Part shown: in pieces, positions 42,486 through 49,787 of the stretch
Layout of the letters: every line of letters begins with the position of its first letter
Position numbering within the stretch: position 1 is the first letter of the stretch
Assembly: GCA_033344875.1 (NCBI GenBank)
Contig: JAWPMO010000001.1
Span: forward strand, 2,629,595 to 2,693,594
Source: Ilumatobacteraceae bacterium
Lineage (GTDB): Bacteria; Actinomycetota; Acidimicrobiia; Acidimicrobiales; Ilumatobacteraceae
Length of the DNA: 64,000 nt
Reading direction: 5' to 3'
Program-made: the position numbers and the translations under genes
Notes under the pieces: generated by a model
Seen by the model: the letters and a program-made list of their open reading frames with translations, nothing else
Database searches by the model: none
What the model was told of the DNA's origin: nothing

Positions 42486-43364
42486 TCAGGCGCTCGTCAA
42501 CACGGGCAGGAGGGCGGCTGCGACCTCGGCCGGCCGCTCCTCGTGCGAGAACAGCCACGCGTCATCGATGACCGTGAGTGCCGCGTCGGAGAACGTGTCG
42601 ACCATCTCGCGTGCCCAGGCGACCGGGAAGAACGGATCGCGACCGCCCCACACGAGTTGCACCGGCACCTCGATGCGCCGATGGACCTCGGCGAGCTCGC
42701 TCACGTACCGAACGTCGAAGCTGTGCAGGAGGGCGACCGCCGCGTCACGGCGTCGACGGTCGGTGTGGATCGGATCGAGGAAGAACTCGGCGAAGTCTCC
42801 GTCGAGGAGCGATCGATCGGCGAATGCCCCACCGAACGCGAGCGGATTGCGACGGAGACGACGGCTGCCGACCAGCCATCCGAAGACCGCACCGAAGCCG
42901 GGCAGCCGGCGCGCCAGGAGAAATTGCCGGAATCGCCACGTGAGCCCTTGCGGCTGTTCGGTGTCGATCAACCCGAACGCCCGGACCCGTGGGTCGCCCG
43001 CCAGCGCGTGGCGGGCGATCAACCCGCCACTGTCGTGGCCGACGACGGCGACGCTGTCGAGCCCCAGCAGGTCGGGCAGACGACGGACGGTCTCGATGTG
43101 CTGATCGACGGTCAGGACGGTGTTCGCCGTGAACCGGCTGTCGCCCGCGCCGGGCAGGTCGATCAGGTGGCAGGTGATGTGCTCGGCCAGGTGCGGCAGC
43201 AGCTGACGGAACGTGGCGCTGCTGACCGGCCACCCGTGGACGAACAGCACATCGGGTCCGCTTCCCACCGTGCGGTAGGCGACCTCACCCTCACCGACGT
43301 CGATGTATCGCTGGGGCGGGCGGCGGAACAGTTCGACGGCTTCGTCGGGTGTCGGAACGGTCAT
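42486..43364 (-). CDS. Alpha/beta hydrolase of the epoxide hydrolase/haloalkane dehalogenase type
   Basis: A 292-residue hydrolase. VLFVHGWPVSSATF carries the oxyanion HGWP motif. The nucleophile elbow is VVGHDSGGLIARHAL, with Asp111 where esterases have Ser, which points to the Asp-nucleophile group (epoxide hydrolases, haloalkane and fluoroacetate dehalogenases). The catalytic His is probably in WLFSHEERP near the C-terminus, with an acidic partner near VWGGRDPFFP. The substrate is unknown. ATG 43364 has a perfect AGGAGG 7 nt upstream, unlike the leaderless genes around it. It is divergent from the TetR gene across two palindromic operators and is probably that regulator's target. Confidence 0.92.
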   Translation of the reverse strand: MTVPTPDEAVELFRRPPQRYIDVGEGEVAYRTVGSGPDVLFVHGWPVSSATFRQLLPHLAEHITCHLIDLPGAGDSRFTANTVLTVDQHIETVRRLPDLLGLDSVAVVGHDSGGLIARHALAGDPRVRAFGLIDTEQPQGLTWRFRQFLLARRLPGFGAVFGWLVGSRRLRRNPLAFGGAFADRSLLDGDFAEFFLDPIHTDRRRRDAAVALLHSFDVRYVSELAEVHRRIEVPVQLVWGGRDPFFPVAWAREMVDTFSDAALTVIDDAWLFSHEERPAEVAAALLPVLTSA

Positions 43365-43430
43365 CGGGAACCTCCTGGGTCGTCGGGAGCTGGTCGCTCG
43401 TGCCCTCGCACGGCTCGTGACCGACCCCGT

Positions 43431-43454
43431 CGTTTGTAGTGATCACTTCAAACG
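43431..43454. promoter_or_regulatory. TetR operator 1 (24-bp near-perfect palindrome)
   Basis: CGTTTG, T, AGTGATCACT, T, CAAACG: every position pairs across the centre except one pair. It overlaps the inferred transcription start of the hydrolase gene. Confidence 0.75.
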
Positions 43455-43480
43455 ATAGTCGTAGTGATCGCTACGATCAA
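43452..43480 (-). promoter_or_regulatory. Promoter of the hydrolase gene (TTGATC-N17-TATCGT)
   Basis: On the minus strand TTGATC (43480-43475) and TATCGT (43457-43452) are 17 nt apart. Operator 2 fills the spacer and operator 1 lies at the start site. The leader of about 80 nt contains AGGAGG. Confidence 0.65.
43459..43476. promoter_or_regulatory. TetR operator 2 (18-bp imperfect palindrome)
   Basis: TCGTAG, TGATCG, CTACGA, with the core AGTGATCGCT related to operator 1 (AGTGATCACT). It overlaps the TACGAT -10 box of the TetR gene (43472-43477, 8 nt before ATG 43486). The two operator centres are 25 bp apart. Confidence 0.7.
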
Positions 43481-43485
43481 CCCCG

Positions 43486-44031
43486 ATGGGTCACAAACAC
43501 AGCCGCGACGAGATCCTCGCGGGGGCGCTCGCGACGGCGTTCGACGAGGGTCTGAGCCAGATGACCTTCGGCCGCGTCGCCAAGCGACTCGGGATCAGCG
43601 ACCGAACGGTCGTCTACTACTTTCCGTCCAAGGACGACCTCGTCACCGACGTCGTCGTCTCACTCGGCATCCAACTGCAGGAGACGCTCGCCGACGCGTT
43701 CACCGCTCGGGCCGCCGACCACGTCGAACTGCTCCGAGCCGCGTGGCCGGTCCTCGCCACCGCGGAGGCCGATCCGATCTTCGCGCTCTACTTCGAGGCG
43801 AACGGTCTCGCCGCCGCGGGCCGCGAACCGTACCGGTCGCTGGTGCCGCAACTCGTCGAGGCGTGGATCACCTGGCTGACCGACTTCGTCGAAGGATCAC
43901 CCGAGCAGCGCCGGACCGAAGCCGAAGCCGCGCTCGCGGTCGTCGATGGGCTCCTGCTGCTGCGCCAGCTGGCCGGCGCCGAACTGGCGGATCGTGCTGC
44001 CGTCCGCCTCACCGGCGAGCACGCGCCCTGA
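43486..44031 (+). CDS. TetR family transcriptional regulator
   Basis: A 181-residue repressor. The N-terminal helix-turn-helix domain (about 5-50) reads SRDEILAGALATAFDEGLSQMTFGRVAKRLGISDRTVVYYFPSKDDLVTDVV, the standard TetR pattern. The remaining helices form the ligand and dimer domain (FALYFEANGLAAAGREPY... VDGLLLLRQLAG). Two palindromes in the 121-nt gap to the divergent hydrolase gene cover both promoters, so it probably represses itself and the hydrolase-SDR genes. The inducer is unknown but may be a substrate of those enzymes. Confidence 0.93.
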   Translation: MGHKHSRDEILAGALATAFDEGLSQMTFGRVAKRLGISDRTVVYYFPSKDDLVTDVVVSLGIQLQETLADAFTARAADHVELLRAAWPVLATAEADPIFALYFEANGLAAAGREPYRSLVPQLVEAWITWLTDFVEGSPEQRRTEAEAALAVVDGLLLLRQLAGAELADRAAVRLTGEHAP

Positions 44032-44056
44032 GCGAATCGGGCAGCGGGCGGATGAG

Positions 44057-44129
44057 AGCCGGGTGCGGGAATCGAACCCGCGACCACATGATTACAAGTC
44101 AAGTGCTCTGCCAACTGAGCTAACCCGGC
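44057..44129 (-). tRNA. tRNA-Thr (anticodon TGT)
   Basis: Minus-strand cloverleaf of 73 nt. Acceptor GCCGGGT pairs with ACCCGGC, the D stem is GCTC/GAGC, and the T arm is GCGGG-TTCGATT-CCCGC. The anticodon loop CTTGTAA gives TGT (44094-44096), reading ACA/ACG Thr codons. Discriminator U. No CCA is encoded. The anticodon stem CTTGA/TCATG has one apparent U-U mismatch at pair 28-42. Confidence 0.95.
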
Positions 44130-44190
44130 GCGCCGACAGAGTATCGGCCGGGTCGGCGCCGCAAACGCGCCGGATCACAAACGTGTCGCG

Positions 44191-44346
44191 TCACCAATAG
44201 TGGTTTCGACCGCCGACCGCGCGACCGGTGGCACCCAGGATCCAGAGGATGATGCCGACCACGAGCAGGATCCCGCCCAGGGTGTAGAGGATGCCGATGT
44301 TCGCCAGCGCTCCGATGAGGATGAGGATGATGCCGAGGATGATCAT
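44191..44346 (-). CDS. Small hydrophobic membrane protein (DUF6131-like)
   Basis: A 51-residue protein: MIILGIILILIGALANIGILYTLGGILLVVGIILWILG followed by the basic end ATGRAVGGRNHYW. The two short hydrophobic helices and the GR.VGGR.HYW tail match a small actinobacterial membrane protein family (DUF6131-like). ATG 44346 is chosen because the conserved part begins there; a TATCAC box lies 6 nt upstream. Longer starts add a non-conserved lead. The role is unknown. Confidence 0.75.
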   Translation of the reverse strand: MIILGIILILIGALANIGILYTLGGILLVVGIILWILGATGRAVGGRNHYW

Positions 44347-44434
44347 GCGCTGGTGATACCGCATGGACTCGGTCGCCAAACCCATCGGACCCACGTGGGC
44401 CGGCGGGCGGCATCGAGCGAGCCGCCCCGGCGGA

Positions 44435-46240
44435 TCAGAACTCGCGCCAGGAGACCAGTTCGCCGGTCACGATGATCCGGTACAGCAAGCTCGTCGGCGC
44501 CCACGGGTCGGGGTAGGCGCTCTTGGTCCGGTCGTAGCCGACCGTGCACGCCACCAGCGACATCGTCGTGCCGGGGTGGAAGCGGGTGGCCGCGAGGATG
44601 TTGGCGTTGTTCTTGTCGGTCAGGTCGCGCCGCACCACGCGGTACGTGTACTCGCGACGATCCCCCGACGAGACCGTGAACAGGTCGCCGGTCTTCAGGT
44701 AGTGGAGGTACCGGTACGGTCCCCCCGCTTCGGTGCGGTGCCCGAACAACGCCACGTGAGCGTTCTCGGTGCCCAGGTACCCCGTCCCCGACCAGTGCCA
44801 ACTGTGACCGGAGTCGGTGATGCTCGCGGCGTTGCCTTCGTAGACGGTGCTCGTCAGACCGATCGGTGGCACCTGGAGAATCCACGGGGGCGGCGGGGGC
44901 GGCGGTGTCGGATTGACGTACACCGGCTGCTGCGCCGCCTTGGGTGCGCCGGTGAAGTAGCCGGCGAGGTCGACGAGCACGTGTGCGCCGTGCGACGAGA
45001 AGACCTGCACGCCGTGGGTGGCCGTGACCGGCGTGATCACGTGGTTCGGCACGACCTGCCCGGCGCCGGAGAAGTTGACGTTCGACGTCGTGGTGATCCG
45101 CTGGCGGGCACCCGTGACCGTCAGGAAACCCGGCCCTCGGGTCTCGACGCCGGTCACGTTGGCCACGATCGCCGACGCGTTGGCGGCGATCGCCGCGGGC
45201 ATCTTCACCTCGACGACCCAGTTCTGCCAGAGCTTGCCCATCTGGCCCGGCAGGCGCGTGTCGAGCAACCGCACCGGGTCGACCGGGACGAACAGCCCGT
45301 TCTCGGACGACGAACTCGTCTCGCCGGTGAAGTGGCCGACGACATCGACGATCAGCTTGGCCGGGAACAGCGTGAAGACCTTGATGCGCCGTCGTCCGTC
45401 GATCGTCGGGACCGGCACGATCACGCCGGCGGCGCGGGTGTCGCCGGCGCGGGACACGTTGAGGCTCGATGTGCCGGGGTCTTCGTCCTCGGTGGCGTCG
45501 TACGGCAGCGCCGTGAAGAAGCTCGGCCCGGTGGTCTCGGTCGCGGTCAGGTTGACGACCACCGACGAGGCGTCACGCGGCACGTACCTCGTGACGTCGA
45601 CGACGGTGTACGACCGGCTCGCCACGAGATTCGGACGGGTGTCGAGTGCACGCTGCGCGTCGGCGAGACCGACGAACCGCCCTGCCGTGACCGCCGAGTC
45701 GACGGGCTCGTAGTAGCCGAGCACGTCGACGATCACGTCACACCCGTTCAGCCAGTAGACGTCGATCGAGCCGCCGTCCCCGAGCTTGACCGTGGCGAGG
45801 TTGGCGTTGACCTCACCGGGCGACACGAGGTTGAGGTTGCTGGCGATCGGCACCTCACCGCCCGCCGGGAACACGGTGACGAAGTTGGGTTGCGAACCGT
45901 TGACGGCGGTCACCGTCAAGACGGCCGCCGACGCCTGCGGCGAGACGTCGTGTTCGCCGGCGACGACGACGCGGACGCGATTCGGGTCCGGCCTCGTGAA
46001 GGCGTATCGGGCCGGCTCGCGGGTGTCGACGACACGAACGGCCGACGGCAACGCCACGAACCGGCTCGCTCCGGCGGGGCTCGCCGCCGCGGCGGACCCC
46101 GTCGGGACGGTGACGGCGATCGCCGCGACACCGGCTGCGGCCCCGGCGCCCGCCAGGAAACGGCGACGGCCGAGCCGAGCGGCACCGACGACCTCGTCGC
46201 TCGACGGGTCGAGTGGTGTGGAGGGGTCGAAGGCGCTCAT
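44435..46240 (-). CDS. Tat-exported sortase-domain protein with three beta repeats
   Basis: A 601-residue exported protein. A twin-arginine signal GRRRFLAGAG (Arg25-27) and hydrophobic stretch end near 50. Three repeats of about 117 residues (about 60-177, 188-305, 316-431) each start FV..(A/P)VR..DTR and end VDV.GY/HF; such modules recur in actinobacterial secreted proteins. A Pro-run (445-453) leads to a sortase-like domain: VALFGHRT (His501), SLVACT (Cys565), LLYRIIV (Arg588), the full sortase triad. Class E-like sortases normally have N-terminal membrane anchors; a Tat signal plus repeats is unusual. No LPxTG-type substrate gene adjoins. AGGAG precedes ATG 46240. Protein-anchoring or pilus-like work is inferred. 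Confidence 0.88.
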   Translation of the reverse strand: MSAFDPSTPLDPSSDEVVGAARLGRRRFLAGAGAAAGVAAIAVTVPTGSAAAASPAGASRFVALPSAVRVVDTREPARYAFTRPDPNRVRVVVAGEHDVSPQASAAVLTVTAVNGSQPNFVTVFPAGGEVPIASNLNLVSPGEVNANLATVKLGDGGSIDVYWLNGCDVIVDVLGYYEPVDSAVTAGRFVGLADAQRALDTRPNLVASRSYTVVDVTRYVPRDASSVVVNLTATETTGPSFFTALPYDATEDEDPGTSSLNVSRAGDTRAAGVIVPVPTIDGRRRIKVFTLFPAKLIVDVVGHFTGETSSSSENGLFVPVDPVRLLDTRLPGQMGKLWQNWVVEVKMPAAIAANASAIVANVTGVETRGPGFLTVTGARQRITTTSNVNFSGAGQVVPNHVITPVTATHGVQVFSSHGAHVLVDLAGYFTGAPKAAQQPVYVNPTPPPPPPPWILQVPPIGLTSTVYEGNAASITDSGHSWHWSGTGYLGTENAHVALFGHRTEAGGPYRYLHYLKTGDLFTVSSGDRREYTYRVVRRDLTDKNNANILAATRFHPGTTMSLVACTVGYDRTKSAYPDPWAPTSLLYRIIVTGELVSWREF

Positions 46241-46256
46241 GATCGACTCCTGGCCG

Positions 46257-47162
46257 TCATTCCGGTCGTGGTGCCCGATGACGTGCGATCTCGTACGTCG
46301 CGAGCGCTGCCGCGGCCGAGACGTTGAGCGAGCTCAAGCGGCCCGACATCGGAATGCTGACGATCATGTCGCAACGCTCACGGACGAGCCGCGACAGACC
46401 GGCGCCCTCGGCGCCGAGCACGACGCAGACCGCCTCGGTCGCGAGGTCGGAGATCTCGAACAGGGTTCGATCGGCGGCGTCGTCGAGGCCGATCACCCAG
46501 ATGCCGGCGTCGCGCATCCGCTGCAGCGTGCTCGGCAGCCCCGAGACGACCGAGATCGGCAGGTGCTCGATCGCGCCGGCCGATGCCTTCGCGACCGTCG
46601 GCGTGACGTGCACGGCCCGATGCCGAGGGAGCACCACGGCGTCGACGCCGGCACCGTCGCAGCTGCGCACGATCGCGCCGAGGTTGCCCGGGTCGGTCAC
46701 CCCGTCGACGGCGACCAGGAACGGCGGCTGCGCGCCCCGGCGTCGGAGGAACTGACCGAGGTCGGCCTCCTGCAAGGGCGCCGCCATCGCCAGCACCCCC
46801 TGGGGGGCCTCGCTGCGCGCCGTCGTCTCGAGCCGCTTGCGCGCCACGTACGTGATCGGCACACGGTTGGCCGCGGCGATGGTCTGGATGTCCTCGACCG
46901 CTTCGTTGTCCTGCAGCTCGGACGAGATCCAGATCTCGTGCACCTTGCGGCGTTGCGCGAGCAGGAGTTCGCGGACGGCCTGGCGCCCCTCGACCTGTTC
47001 GCCGCCGAGCCCCTTGTTGCTGCGGGCCGGTTTGGGATCGCCGTCGCGGCGGGTGGGCCCCGTGCGACCGGCGCCACGGCTGCGCGGCGGCCCGGAACGG
47101 CGGCCGGCGGCGGCCCGGCCGCCACGGCCCTGGCCGGGCCCGCGCTTCTGTCGGCCGCTCAC
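46257..47162 (-). CDS. rlmB: 23S rRNA (guanosine-2'-O)-methyltransferase, TrmH/SpoU family
   Basis: A 301-residue SpoU-type methyltransferase. After a disordered Arg/Gly-rich N-terminus (about 1-52) comes the substrate-binding domain (GGEQVEGRQAVRELL...). The SPOUT knot motifs follow: VDGVTDPGNLGAIVRSCDGAGVDAVVLP (motif 1), VCVVLGAEGAGLSRLV (motif 2) and IPMSGRLSSLNVSAAAALATYE (motif 3). It probably methylates G2251 of 23S rRNA. GTG 47162 overlaps the ispF stop by 4 nt. The ispD-ispF-rlmB order is common in actinobacteria, sometimes with cysS between, which is absent here. Confidence 0.93.
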   Translation of the reverse strand: MSGRQKRGPGQGRGGRAAAGRRSGPPRSRGAGRTGPTRRDGDPKPARSNKGLGGEQVEGRQAVRELLLAQRRKVHEIWISSELQDNEAVEDIQTIAAANRVPITYVARKRLETTARSEAPQGVLAMAAPLQEADLGQFLRRRGAQPPFLVAVDGVTDPGNLGAIVRSCDGAGVDAVVLPRHRAVHVTPTVAKASAGAIEHLPISVVSGLPSTLQRMRDAGIWVIGLDDAADRTLFEISDLATEAVCVVLGAEGAGLSRLVRERCDMIVSIPMSGRLSSLNVSAAAALATYEIARHRAPRPE

Positions 47163-47644
47163 GAGGTCGCCTCGGCGGTGATGACGGCGACGGCGAGCGC
47201 CATGATGCCCTCGTGCCGGCCGATGGCTCCGAGGCCCTCGGCCCGTCGGCCCGACACCGTGACCGGCGCGCCGGCGGCATTGGTCAGGTTGCGCTCCATC
47301 TCGTCCTTCCGCTGAGCGATCTTCGGGCGTTCACAGACGAGCTTCACGTCGATGTTCCCGATCGACCACCCAGCTTGTCTGACCATGACCGAAACCGCCG
47401 ACAAAATCTCGAGAGAATCCGCGTGCGCCCAGGTCGGGTCGGTGTCGGGGAAGTGCCGACCGAGGTCACCGAGGCCGGCTGCTCCGAGCAGGGCGTCGGC
47501 GGCTGCGTGCGCCGGAACGTCGGCGTCGCTGTGCCCGACGAGGCCCCGCTCGCCGTCGAATCGACAACCGCCGAGCACGAGCGGGCGCGCCTCGTCGTCG
47601 CTGTGGCGGTGGATGTCGAAGCCCTGTCCGACCCGGATCATCAT
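47159..47644 (-). CDS. ispF: 2-C-methyl-D-erythritol 2,4-cyclodiphosphate synthase
   Basis: A 161-residue IspF of the MEP isoprenoid pathway, which cyclises CDP-methylerythritol 2-phosphate with release of CMP. The zinc ligands are in GQGFDIHRH (D-x-H) and GHSDADVPAHAAADALLGA; IGRHEGIMALAVAVI closes the fold. The length fits the family. ATG 47644 or the adjacent ATG 47641 may be used. It starts 7 nt after the ispD stop and overlaps rlmB by 4 nt, so ispD-ispF-rlmB form an operon. Confidence 0.96.
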   Translation of the reverse strand: MMIRVGQGFDIHRHSDDEARPLVLGGCRFDGERGLVGHSDADVPAHAAADALLGAAGLGDLGRHFPDTDPTWAHADSLEILSAVSVMVRQAGWSIGNIDVKLVCERPKIAQRKDEMERNLTNAAGAPVTVSGRRAEGLGAIGRHEGIMALAVAVITAEATS

Positions 47645-47651
47645 GCGTGGT

Positions 47652-48308
47652 TCACTCCTCGGCCGACCGGCCGACGCCGTCCATGATGGCAGAACGCACC
47701 CAGGCCAGATCATCGGGATGTGTCACCTTGCGGTTGCTCGCCTCGCCGGCGACGACGACCACCCGTCCGCCGCACGCTTCCACCAACGATGCGTCGTCGG
47801 TGCCCTCGGCGGCGCCGGCATGTGCCGCACGCAGTGCTGACGCCCGGAACGCCTGCGGTGTCTGCACGGCCACCAGCGTGGACCGGTCGGGCGTGTCGAT
47901 CACCGAGCCAGACGGATCCACGATCTTGATCGTGTCGGACACGGCGACACCCGGCACCGCACCGTCGGCGCCGGCACGGACCGCGTCGATCACGGCGCGG
48001 AAGAGTTCGGCCGACGCGAGCGGGCGGGCCGCATCGTGGATACAGATCACCGAACAGTCGTCGGGCACGTGCGCCAACCCGGCGCGGACGCTCTCGGAGC
48101 GGGTCGCACCGCCGGCGACGGCCGCTTCGCGCTCGGCGTCGGCGGCCGGTACGACCACCACGACACCGTCGGAGACCTCCGCCGCGATGCGTCGCGACCG
48201 ATCGATGATCCGCTCGTCGCCGATCGGTTCGTACTGCTTCGGGCGACCGAATCGCTGCCCCGAACCCCCGCCGACGACGATCGTCCAGACGATGGGTGGG
48301 GGCGGCAC
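47652..48308 (-). CDS. ispD: 2-C-methyl-D-erythritol 4-phosphate cytidylyltransferase
   Basis: A 218-residue IspD, which joins CTP and MEP in isoprenoid synthesis. The nucleotide-binding start is TIVVGGGSGQRFGRPKQYEPIG (family G.G.R.G...PKQ). Further motifs are GGATRSESVRAGL, CIHDAARPL, SDTIKIVD, VAVQTPQAFRASALRAAH, TDDASLVE and NRKVTHPDDLAW. GTG 48308 is chosen because TACCCT lies 7 nt upstream and the fold starts within nine residues. It is divergent from the Crp-family gene, starts 29 nt apart. Confidence 0.95.
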   Translation of the reverse strand: MPPPPIVWTIVVGGGSGQRFGRPKQYEPIGDERIIDRSRRIAAEVSDGVVVVVPAADAEREAAVAGGATRSESVRAGLAHVPDDCSVICIHDAARPLASAELFRAVIDAVRAGADGAVPGVAVSDTIKIVDPSGSVIDTPDRSTLVAVQTPQAFRASALRAAHAGAAEGTDDASLVEACGGRVVVVAGEASNRKVTHPDDLAWVRSAIMDGVGRSAEE

Positions 48309-48315
48309 CCGATCG

Positions 48316-48321
48316 AGGGTA
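48316..48321 (-). promoter_or_regulatory. -10 box (TACCCT) of ispD
   Basis: TACCCT on the minus strand, 7 nt before GTG 48308, in a 29-nt gap shared with the divergent Crp-type gene. Confidence 0.45.
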
Positions 48322-48337
48322 GTACCGTGGCTGAACG

Positions 48338-49003
48338 ATGACCGACCATGTCGAGCGGCTCTCCCGCACCTCGTTCTTCGCCGACGCAGCTCCCGCACAG
48401 CTCGAACAAGTCGCCGCGTCCGGCCAGGAACGCGACCTCGTGCGCGGCGACGTCCTGTTCAACGAAGGCGACGCCCCCGATGCCCTCTACCTGGTCACCC
48501 GCGGTCGGATCGCGATCGCGATGTCGAGCCCGATCGACCGGCGCGAGAGCGTCGTGGCGCTGATGGAGCCCGGCGACCTGTTCGGCGACATGGGCATGCT
48601 CGACGACGGACCCCGGTCGGCCCTCGCCCGGGCACTCGAGCCGTCGGCGGTGCTCCAGATCCCGTTCGAGCCCGTTCGGACCCTCTTCAACGAAGACCCG
48701 CGCCTGCTCTGGAACGTCGCCCGCCTCCTCGCCACCCGGCTCCGGGTGATGGATGAGGTGCTCGCCGACTCGGTGTTCCTCGACGTCACCGGTCGGACCG
48801 CCAAGCGGCTGCTCGAACTCGCGAACGGCTCCGACGACTTCCAGCTCCCGGTCACCCAGGAAGAACTCGCCGGCATGGTCGGCGCGTCACGTGAACGTGT
48901 CAACAAGGCGATCGCCAGCTTCATCCGGCTCGGCTGGCTCGAACAGCACGATCGCAACTACCGCATCGTGCAGCGCGACCGGCTCGAGCTCCGCTCACGC
49001 TGA
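48338..49003 (+). CDS. Crp/Fnr family transcriptional regulator
   Basis: A 221-residue regulator. The cyclic-nucleotide-binding fold (about 10-125) includes FFADAAPAQLEQVA, GDVLFNEGDAPDALYLVTRGRIAI and MEPGDLFGDMGMLDDGPRSALARALEPSAV, where GDLFGDM and PRSALARA correspond to the phosphate-binding cassette. A helical hinge leads to a C-terminal winged helix: LPVTQEELAGMVGASRERVNKAIASFIRLGWLE. GlxR-like actinobacterial members bind cAMP; the pocket here (PRSALARA) looks compatible. It is 29 nt from ispD and could regulate it. Confidence 0.93.
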   Translation: MTDHVERLSRTSFFADAAPAQLEQVAASGQERDLVRGDVLFNEGDAPDALYLVTRGRIAIAMSSPIDRRESVVALMEPGDLFGDMGMLDDGPRSALARALEPSAVLQIPFEPVRTLFNEDPRLLWNVARLLATRLRVMDEVLADSVFLDVTGRTAKRLLELANGSDDFQLPVTQEELAGMVGASRERVNKAIASFIRLGWLEQHDRNYRIVQRDRLELRSR

Positions 49004-49028
49004 CCCCGGACGGCAGGATGACCGGGCG

Positions 49029-49787
49029 TCAGGCGTCGCGACGCTGGTCGAGCACCGTGCCGATCACGACGAGCGCTGCTGCCACCGCCGCGAAGTAGAC
49101 GAGGCCCATCGGGCGACCGAGCGCTTCGACGCTCGACTCGGACGAACCGGCGGCGGCGTTGATCGCCGCGTTGTACGGCATCCATCGGGTGGCGTTGTCC
49201 CAACCGAGGAGGCTGAGCACCAGTCCGACCAACCCCTCGATCAACAGCGGCCACAGCAGCAGGATCGTCACCGTCGCCGGCGAATTCCTGATGATCAGAC
49301 CGAGACCCATCGCGAACAGCGTGACCGACACGGCGAGCACGATGACGCTGATCAGCGACGCGAGCACGCCGTCGTCGCCGAGCGAGATCGACAGGTCGCG
49401 CACCGACAGGATCATCGAACCGACGAACCACGAGACGAACACCGCGATGGTCGTGATCACGGTGACGACGACCGAGTTCACGATCACCTTCGCCCCGATC
49501 ACCCGGAGGCGACCCGGGGTCGCGGCGTACGTCGGCCGGATCGTGTTGTGCGCGTAGTCGGACGTCACGCTGATCGCCGACATCGCGCCGAGCAGCATCG
49601 CCGACACGACGCTCAGGCCGACGATCAGACCGGAGATCTCGTCGGAGTCGACCCCGGAGCCCCAGTCGGCGAAGATCGCCACCAGCGTGACCACGACGAT
49701 CGGGAACGCCACCGCGATGATCGCGAGGACCCAGTGGGCGAGGATCGTGCGGAGCTTGATGAACTCGGCGCGCAGTGTGTTGATCAT
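49029..49787 (-). CDS. ABC-2 type transporter permease
   Basis: A 252-residue membrane protein with about six hydrophobic segments, starting MINTLRAEFIKLRTILAHWVLAIIAVAFPIVVVTLVAI. TSDYAHNTIRPTYAATPGRLRVIGAKVIVN is typical of ABC-2 permeases that pair with NatA/CcmA-like ATPases. The last helix precedes VLDQRRDA. It overlaps the ATPase gene by 4 nt. Export of a lipid, antibiotic or ion is possible; the cargo is unknown. It converges with the Crp-type gene. Confidence 0.88.
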   Translation of the reverse strand: MINTLRAEFIKLRTILAHWVLAIIAVAFPIVVVTLVAIFADWGSGVDSDEISGLIVGLSVVSAMLLGAMSAISVTSDYAHNTIRPTYAATPGRLRVIGAKVIVNSVVVTVITTIAVFVSWFVGSMILSVRDLSISLGDDGVLASLISVIVLAVSVTLFAMGLGLIIRNSPATVTILLLWPLLIEGLVGLVLSLLGWDNATRWMPYNAAINAAAGSSESSVEALGRPMGLVYFAAVAAALVVIGTVLDQRRDA

